From IMG/VR virus record IMGVR_UViG_3300048016_000072, positions 1 to 64,000 of that record: 64,000 nt of DNA. One strand, given 5' to 3'. A program made the translations under genes and the position numbers. The notes beneath the pieces were generated by a model. It worked only from the letters and a program-made list of their open reading frames with translations, did not search any database and was not told the origin of the DNA. Origin of the DNA: a virus. Shown here in pieces: positions 60,019 through 64,000 of this stretch (position 1 is the stretch's first letter; each line of letters starts with the position of its first letter).

Positions 60019-60767
60019 TATTTGCTTCTTTTTTGTTTTACTTTATTTATTGCTTGATTAAGATAATCTTTTGAGCTTATTGGCTCACACTGAATGATTG
60101 CAAGCAAGTCAAGTACACTAAGGTTACTATAGTGTTGGTCTTCTGCTTTGAAATCATTTGATGATAACTGCTCTAACTCAAAGTCAAGCGATGCTTGTTT
60201 TGGTAGTTCAGGTTCATCTTGTAACGGTGCATATGCATGCTGTACTCTTGTTGCGCAAGACTGTTGTACAGTAGATACCGAAGATCTTGTTAGATTAACT
60301 GGTATAAGATCTATTAAAGGAACACTATACAATCTATTCTCTACGGCATCTGGTAAGTTATTAGCGTTAACATTTGCTAATGGATACTGTTCCCAGTAAG
60401 CACAATCTGTATCTACAGTAAATAAGATGCGCTCATCCATTGCCACATAACCTTTCTTATCATCTGAAGACTTCAAGATCTCAAAGAAGAAGTTACGTCT
60501 AAACTGATTACCATAGATATTTACTGAATCTAGGTCTGTTGTGGCGTCATGCCAAATAGTTTTAAACTCAACCTTTGCGTTTGGGAAACCATAGTCAGCT
60601 AAAGCATCTTTGTGAAATTGTGTTAGCTTACTATACAACTGTTTCTTCTCGTCGATAGTCATGTTTGTTTTACCAAGTACATTCGGGCCTAAGTCAGGCA
60701 CTGCTTTTGGGACTGAGTTCAGTATACTAAACTGTCCTTTTAATTGATTCATCATATTTATTAACAT
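60018..60767 (-). CDS. Hypothetical protein of the replication operon
   Basis: 249 residues. The central part has beta strands (FRRNFFFEILKSSDDKKGYV, ERILFTVDTDCAYWEQYP); the C-terminal 90 residues are charged and end in a basic helix (QAINKVKQKRSK). The start at 60767 is 2 nt after the helicase stop; a start at the internal MNQLKGQF (a few residues in) is also possible. No known motif recognised. It is probably a replication accessory factor by position. Confidence 0.65.
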   Translation of the reverse strand: MLINMMNQLKGQFSILNSVPKAVPDLGPNVLGKTNMTIDEKKQLYSKLTQFHKDALADYGFPNAKVEFKTIWHDATTDLDSVNIYGNQFRRNFFFEILKSSDDKKGYVAMDERILFTVDTDCAYWEQYPLANVNANNLPDAVENRLYSVPLIDLIPVNLTRSSVSTVQQSCATRVQHAYAPLQDEPELPKQASLDFELEQLSSNDFKAEDQHYSNLSVLDLLAIIQCEPISSKDYLNQAINKVKQKRSK

Positions 60768-60769
60768 TA

Positions 60770-61777
60770 TTAAGGATTTACTACTCTTCTTCTAGTACTG
60801 ATAGCATCAACATCTCTATCAGGTTCAGGACATTCAATAAACTTGTTAGCTGCAAAGTCACCCCTAAAGAATAACACAGCATCTGATTTACCATCTCTAG
60901 CTTTTAGTACGTGAACAGCAACGTGGTCTTGTTCTACTTTGTACTTATTAGGGCCGTAAATCATTAGGTTCTTTTCAAAAGGTCTGTCTAGTGCAAGCAT
61001 TAAGTCAGCATGGTTATACAAAGCATCACCACCATAGATATCTGATGTATTAGGATAGTTACCAGCCTTACCTGGTTGACGTCTCTCATTACTCTCGATA
61101 TCTCTGTTCATCTGATTAAGAACGATAAACAAGCATGGTATTGCTTTCTTTAACTCAGTCATCATAGTACCAAGGTTATGGAGCATTGCAAGCTCACTCT
61201 TCTCAGTACCCATCATTACAAGATAACTATGGTCAATAGTGATAATCATTGGCTTACGATGCTTCGTCCACATGGCAAGTATATATGCTCTAATATTAGA
61301 GACAGTACACCTCTTTGTAATGACAAAGATCTTATCAGCACCTCCTGATTTTTCTTTCTTGTAGTCTACATAACCTTTAAGAAAGCTGACAACACTGTCA
61401 TCAAGTTTCTTCTTTGCACTAGCAAGTTCCTTTACGGATAAGCCTGTCTTCTGACTATACTCTCTCAAGGCAATCTTCTCGTCTGTCATCTCAAACTGAA
61501 AGTCAAGTACGATAAAATCCTGTGTTGGGTTTAAGTCATGAACACTTCTTGTTAACTCAAGCATGAAGGTAGTCTTACCACCTCCTGATCTGGCAGCAAC
61601 AACAGAGATAGTTCCCCACTCAAATCCTCCCATGGTCACATCGTTGATTGTGTTCCAAGGTGTTTTGACTGATTTGATCTGTCCTGTTTTGCGCTTCTCA
61701 ATGTAGTCTAAGCCCTTTTGGTTTATGACCGATAAGGGTACTACGTCGTCTAAAATGTCTGTTAGTTGTGAGCTCAT
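60770..61777 (-). CDS. DnaB-like replicative helicase
   Basis: 335 residues. Walker A 'GTISVVAARSGGGKTTFMLE' (K68, T69), 'DFIVLDFQFEM', Walker B 'PMIITIDHSYLVMM', and the DnaB-type 'LFIVLNQMNRDIESNERR' followed by 'DIYGGDALYNHADLMLALDR'. Compared with bacterial DnaB it lacks most of the N-terminal domain, as many phage helicases do. It unwinds DNA 5'-3' as a hexamer ahead of the family B polymerase and may recruit the primase. It is near the 5' end of the minus-strand block, after one hypothetical gene. Confidence 0.9.
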   Translation of the reverse strand: MSSQLTDILDDVVPLSVINQKGLDYIEKRKTGQIKSVKTPWNTINDVTMGGFEWGTISVVAARSGGGKTTFMLELTRSVHDLNPTQDFIVLDFQFEMTDEKIALREYSQKTGLSVKELASAKKKLDDSVVSFLKGYVDYKKEKSGGADKIFVITKRCTVSNIRAYILAMWTKHRKPMIITIDHSYLVMMGTEKSELAMLHNLGTMMTELKKAIPCLFIVLNQMNRDIESNERRQPGKAGNYPNTSDIYGGDALYNHADLMLALDRPFEKNLMIYGPNKYKVEQDHVAVHVLKARDGKSDAVLFFRGDFAANKFIECPEPDRDVDAISTRRRVVNP

Positions 61778-61815
61778 AGGAAGATAAAAATACGAAAAAG
61801 TTACTGCATTTACAA

Positions 61816-62400
61816 CTAGTCATGAACATATCCTGATGACAAAACTTGACCATCTGTGTCACGAAGACTCTCGATAGTAGAAGCTAGTTCAGATACTCCA
61901 TCTTTCATTATAAAGTAGGTTGAGTTTTTCATATAAGTATGTCCATTTGCACTACTCTTAAACGTATTTGCATACATCTCAGTAGCATCAAGCACTTCTT
62001 CCCAGGTATAATCAGGATACTTTTTAAAGAAGTCATTAAAACGTTTCTTTAAATCAGTTGGGCTAGTACGTAGTACTCTTCCTGATACTGCACCTTTTGG
62101 GAAATAGTCTCGATAATCAAGTAACAGGTCATCTACCTGCGGGTGTTTCATCTGGCTTGTTATAACGACTTTCTTCTTTGGCTCAATCTGAGCATAGAAC
62201 TCATCTATTATTTTTATACCAGACGGGGTAATAGCTCCTTTATCTGTCATGAATCCTTTCAGTATTAACGCTTTGTCAATATTAGGGCTATCAATAAGAT
62301 CAGGGGGAGGTATAATACCCTTGTGTCTAAAATCTAAGTAAACAAACTGATTCAGTGTTAGACGGTTAAGAATCAGTGGTGTCCAGAGGTTTATAATCAT
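61816..62400 (-). CDS. Hypothetical protein, possible replication factor
   Basis: 194 residues; first gene of the minus-strand block. N-terminal third (LTLNQFVYLDFRHKGIIPPP, KALILKGFMTDKGAITPSGI) looks like a winged helix. The C-terminal half is helical with 'YPDYTWEEVLDATEMYANTF' and 'YMKNSTYFIMKDG', a pattern reminiscent of small phage replication or helicase-loading proteins. Located directly upstream of the helicase, so a helicase loader or initiator is possible but unproven. Confidence 0.65.
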   Translation of the reverse strand: MIINLWTPLILNRLTLNQFVYLDFRHKGIIPPPDLIDSPNIDKALILKGFMTDKGAITPSGIKIIDEFYAQIEPKKKVVITSQMKHPQVDDLLLDYRDYFPKGAVSGRVLRTSPTDLKKRFNDFFKKYPDYTWEEVLDATEMYANTFKSSANGHTYMKNSTYFIMKDGVSELASTIESLRDTDGQVLSSGYVHD

Positions 62401-62536
62401 AGGCTACTTTTGTTTAGGTTATTTGTACAATATTTAATATATTATTATGTAGAGATTCTCTAAAGGGGATGCAAAGATAATGCTTTGATTCATATCTCCA
62501 AACTACTGCTTAACGCTATTAAAAACTTTATATAAT
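62401..62536. promoter_or_regulatory. Divergent intergenic region
   Basis: This 136-nt AT-rich gap separates the minus-strand replication block from plus-strand fibre genes. It carries motif copy F on the plus strand (62437-62452). On the minus strand a TAAATATTG sequence lies about 30 nt before the ATG at 62400, an imperfect host-type -7 box. No repeats indicating an origin were seen. Confidence 0.5.
62437..62452 (+). promoter_or_regulatory. Candidate phage promoter motif, copy F
   Basis: ATATATTATTATGTAG matches the late motif at 13-14 of 16 positions, preceded by ATATTT (62430-62435), 84 nt before the ATG at 62537. Confidence 0.45.
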
Positions 62537-62854
62537 ATGGCAACATTAAAATACTATGCTCAGAAAGATGCTTTAGGGTTTCCAATCCCTGGTACTATGA
62601 TGGGTACTACTGGTAAAGTTCCAGCTAATACTCTAGAAATATCTAGTGCTACAGTTTTACCAACTCATCCTGATGGTTTAAAGTACGTTGTTCGTACAAA
62701 CAAAAAAGGTGCTATTATACCTAATTCATTAGTAGCTGTACTTACGGTACCAAAAGGTAACATCTTAGACGTTACAGCAGCAGGAGCAGAGTCTTTATTA
62801 ACAGAAGATAACTTTAGTCTAGTTGCAGAAAACGAAGACTTAATCACACTATAA
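62537..62854 (+). CDS. Small virion/fibre-associated protein
   Basis: 105 residues starting MATLKYYAQKDALGFPIPGT. It is beta-rich with Gly/Pro turns and no enzyme motif. It is the first plus-strand gene after the divergent region and is followed after 19 nt by a fibre gene. Short proteins with this kind of start are common near Bacteroidota phage fibres. A structural or fibre-linking role is inferred from context. Confidence 0.65.
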   Translation: MATLKYYAQKDALGFPIPGTMMGTTGKVPANTLEISSATVLPTHPDGLKYVVRTNKKGAIIPNSLVAVLTVPKGNILDVTAAGAESLLTEDNFSLVAENEDLITL

Positions 62855-62873
62855 CATTTAACATATATTAAAC

Positions 62874-63992
62874 ATGGCAAATAAAAAGATTAGTCAATTA
62901 GCTTCAGCATCTGCCCTAGCAGGTACAGAAGTATTACCAATAGTACAAAGTGGTACTACAAAAAAAGTAACAGCTCAAGCTATTGCAGATTTAGCATCAG
63001 GCGGAGGTTCAGCTCCATCATTTGGAGTAACTGCGAATGGTATATTAGGAAGTGATATTACTGCAACTTATGTACAAAAAGCTTCTGTACCTAAGACTGT
63101 TAACGGTGTTTATACTACAGAAGTTGGTAACTATGCATCATTTAGTTTTAATGCTGCTGGTTCAAATGGCTACGGTGGATATGGTGGTAGTAGCGTTAGT
63201 ACTACCGCAACAAATATAGCTTTTTATACACGTTATATTGGTGATCTTTACATTACTGGATCAACTGTGGTTACTACTTTTTCTTTTCCTGATACTATTG
63301 CTCAAGATAGTCCAATGAGTGGTATTAATTTTTCAGGTGCAGCATTAACAACTGTTAACTTTCCACTACTACAAGTATGTAAAGGTATTTCGATAAATAA
63401 CAATAGTCCTGCATTAACAACTTTAAACTTTTCATCATTAACGGATCTTTCTTCTTATGGTCAGATACAAATTAATGGTGTAACAGCTATAGCTGAGATT
63501 GGGCCATCAAACTTTCCGCTATTAAAACAAGCTGCTCTTTCTATTTACGAACCTGGTTTTTTACAAGTAATTAATCTACCATCAGCTATTCTTTGGAAAT
63601 CAGTGTATCATGTAAGTAGTGGAATGGGTTCTGGAGCATCGGTATTAAATACGTTACGTGTCCCAGCTATAATTAATTATGAGAGTGCTTATGTATCTTA
63701 TAATGGACATTCTCAGTTAGCTAATGTGGTTTTAGGTACTATTGGTACACTAAAAACATTAGGTCTTTCTTGGGGTCCTGCAAATATTAACTTCCAAGAT
63801 TGTGCTTTAACACAATCTTCAGTTGATGGCATTTTAACTTTACTAGCTAGTTTAGATGGTACAAATGGTACTGATCCATCTAACAATGGTACAATTAATT
63901 TAACAGGTGGTACAAATGCAGCTCCTTCATCCACTGGTTTAGCAGCAAAAGCTATACTATTAGGTAGAGGGTTTACAATTAGCCATAACTAG
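62874..63992 (+). CDS. Tail fibre / receptor-binding protein with LRR-like repeats
   Basis: 372 residues ending with TAG. The N-terminus MANKKISQLASASALAGTEV, followed by VLPIVQSGTTKKVT, is a frequent virion-anchoring start of phage fibres. Residues about 120-290 contain repeating Leu-x-x-(L/V)-x-(F/L)-P/S strands (TTVNFPLLQ, TTLNFSSLTDL, QVINLPSAI, NTLRVPAI) like BspA-type leucine-rich repeats. The C-terminus (ALTQSSVDGILTLLASLDGT ... TGLAAKAILLGRGFTISHN) is a recurrent 'NGT-x-NL-x-GG-x-NAAPS' ending of phage and Bacteroidota surface proteins. Expected to bind a cell-surface receptor. The upstream part of the 1-591 adhesin may have a similar anchor, but it is outside the window. Confidence 0.78.
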   Translation: MANKKISQLASASALAGTEVLPIVQSGTTKKVTAQAIADLASGGGSAPSFGVTANGILGSDITATYVQKASVPKTVNGVYTTEVGNYASFSFNAAGSNGYGGYGGSSVSTTATNIAFYTRYIGDLYITGSTVVTTFSFPDTIAQDSPMSGINFSGAALTTVNFPLLQVCKGISINNNSPALTTLNFSSLTDLSSYGQIQINGVTAIAEIGPSNFPLLKQAALSIYEPGFLQVINLPSAILWKSVYHVSSGMGSGASVLNTLRVPAIINYESAYVSYNGHSQLANVVLGTIGTLKTLGLSWGPANINFQDCALTQSSVDGILTLLASLDGTNGTDPSNNGTINLTGGTNAAPSSTGLAAKAILLGRGFTISHN

Positions 63993-64000
63993 TTTTAACT

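Noticed and set aside
62401-62536. Replication origin in the divergent gap
   Set aside because: No clustered direct repeats, DnaA-like boxes or strong dyads were seen; only a promoter-like motif is supported.
1-64000. tRNA genes, integrase, attachment sites or insertion sequences
   Set aside because: Gaps between genes are short and none folds as a tRNA by eye; no integrase or transposase product is present in the window.

Overview
The window looks like part of a tailed phage of the crAss-like group (Crassvirales) infecting a member of the Bacteroidota. The evidence is architectural and motif-based. Two gene blocks on opposite strands converge at about 50.0 kb. A run of very large virion proteins (961 to 2829 residues) includes one with the DxDxD catalytic signature of the crAss-like virion RNA polymerase. 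A conserved set of ring and muzzle-type tail proteins lies just upstream. The DNA is AT-rich, the standard genetic code works throughout, and Shine-Dalgarno sites are rare, as in Bacteroidota phages. Terminase, portal and major capsid genes are not in the window. A small virion protein of a type I associate with marine phages (593-940) hints at an aquatic source, but this is weak evidence.

Plus strand, 1-13.5 kb: host-recognition and appendage genes. These are a glycine-rich adhesin tip (partial), two fibres ending in S74-type self-cleaving chaperone domains (one with collagen-like Gly-X-Y arms), a cysteine-rich repeat protein, a single-gene transcription unit at 8.5 kb, and a cluster of proteins built from fibronectin III-like and Calx-beta-like modules. 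A strong terminator at 13.5 kb closes this region. Plus strand, 13.6-50.0 kb: a calcineurin-like phosphoesterase, three small tail or ring proteins, a 1532-residue muzzle or tail-tubular-B-like protein, then five or six giant, probably ejected 'cargo' proteins. One of these is a multidomain protein with zinc-ribbon, NlpC-like and lysozyme-like regions. Another is the 2829-residue virion RNA polymerase with a C-terminal HELLH metallopeptidase-like domain.

Minus strand, 62.4-50.0 kb: the replication and nucleotide-metabolism block. In transcription order it encodes a hypothetical protein, a DnaB-like helicase, a hypothetical protein, a Sak4-like RecA-fold ATPase, a likely single-strand DNA-binding protein, a Toprim primase, a GIY-YIG nuclease, several small proteins (two under 60 residues), a PD-(D/E)XK RecB/Cas4-like exonuclease, two unknown proteins, a compact family B DNA polymerase, a HAD-like phosphatase, a dUTPase, a cREC-domain protein and a deoxynucleotide monophosphate kinase. 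Hairpin terminators break this block at about 58.5, 54.3 and 50.3 kb. At 62.4-62.5 kb a short divergent region separates it from more plus-strand fibre genes, including a leucine-rich-repeat-like receptor-binding candidate.

Regulation: a 16-nt AT-rich motif (consensus about GTAWATTATWRWGTAG) lies upstream of six plus-strand genes or operons and is a candidate phage late promoter. One minus-strand gene instead has a host-like TTTG-N18-TATATTTG element. The most interesting items are the polymerase with its coiled-coil insertion and peptidase domain, the shared late motif, the composite cargo protein at 21.7 kb, and a frame-split duplicate gene at 3.55-3.96 kb.
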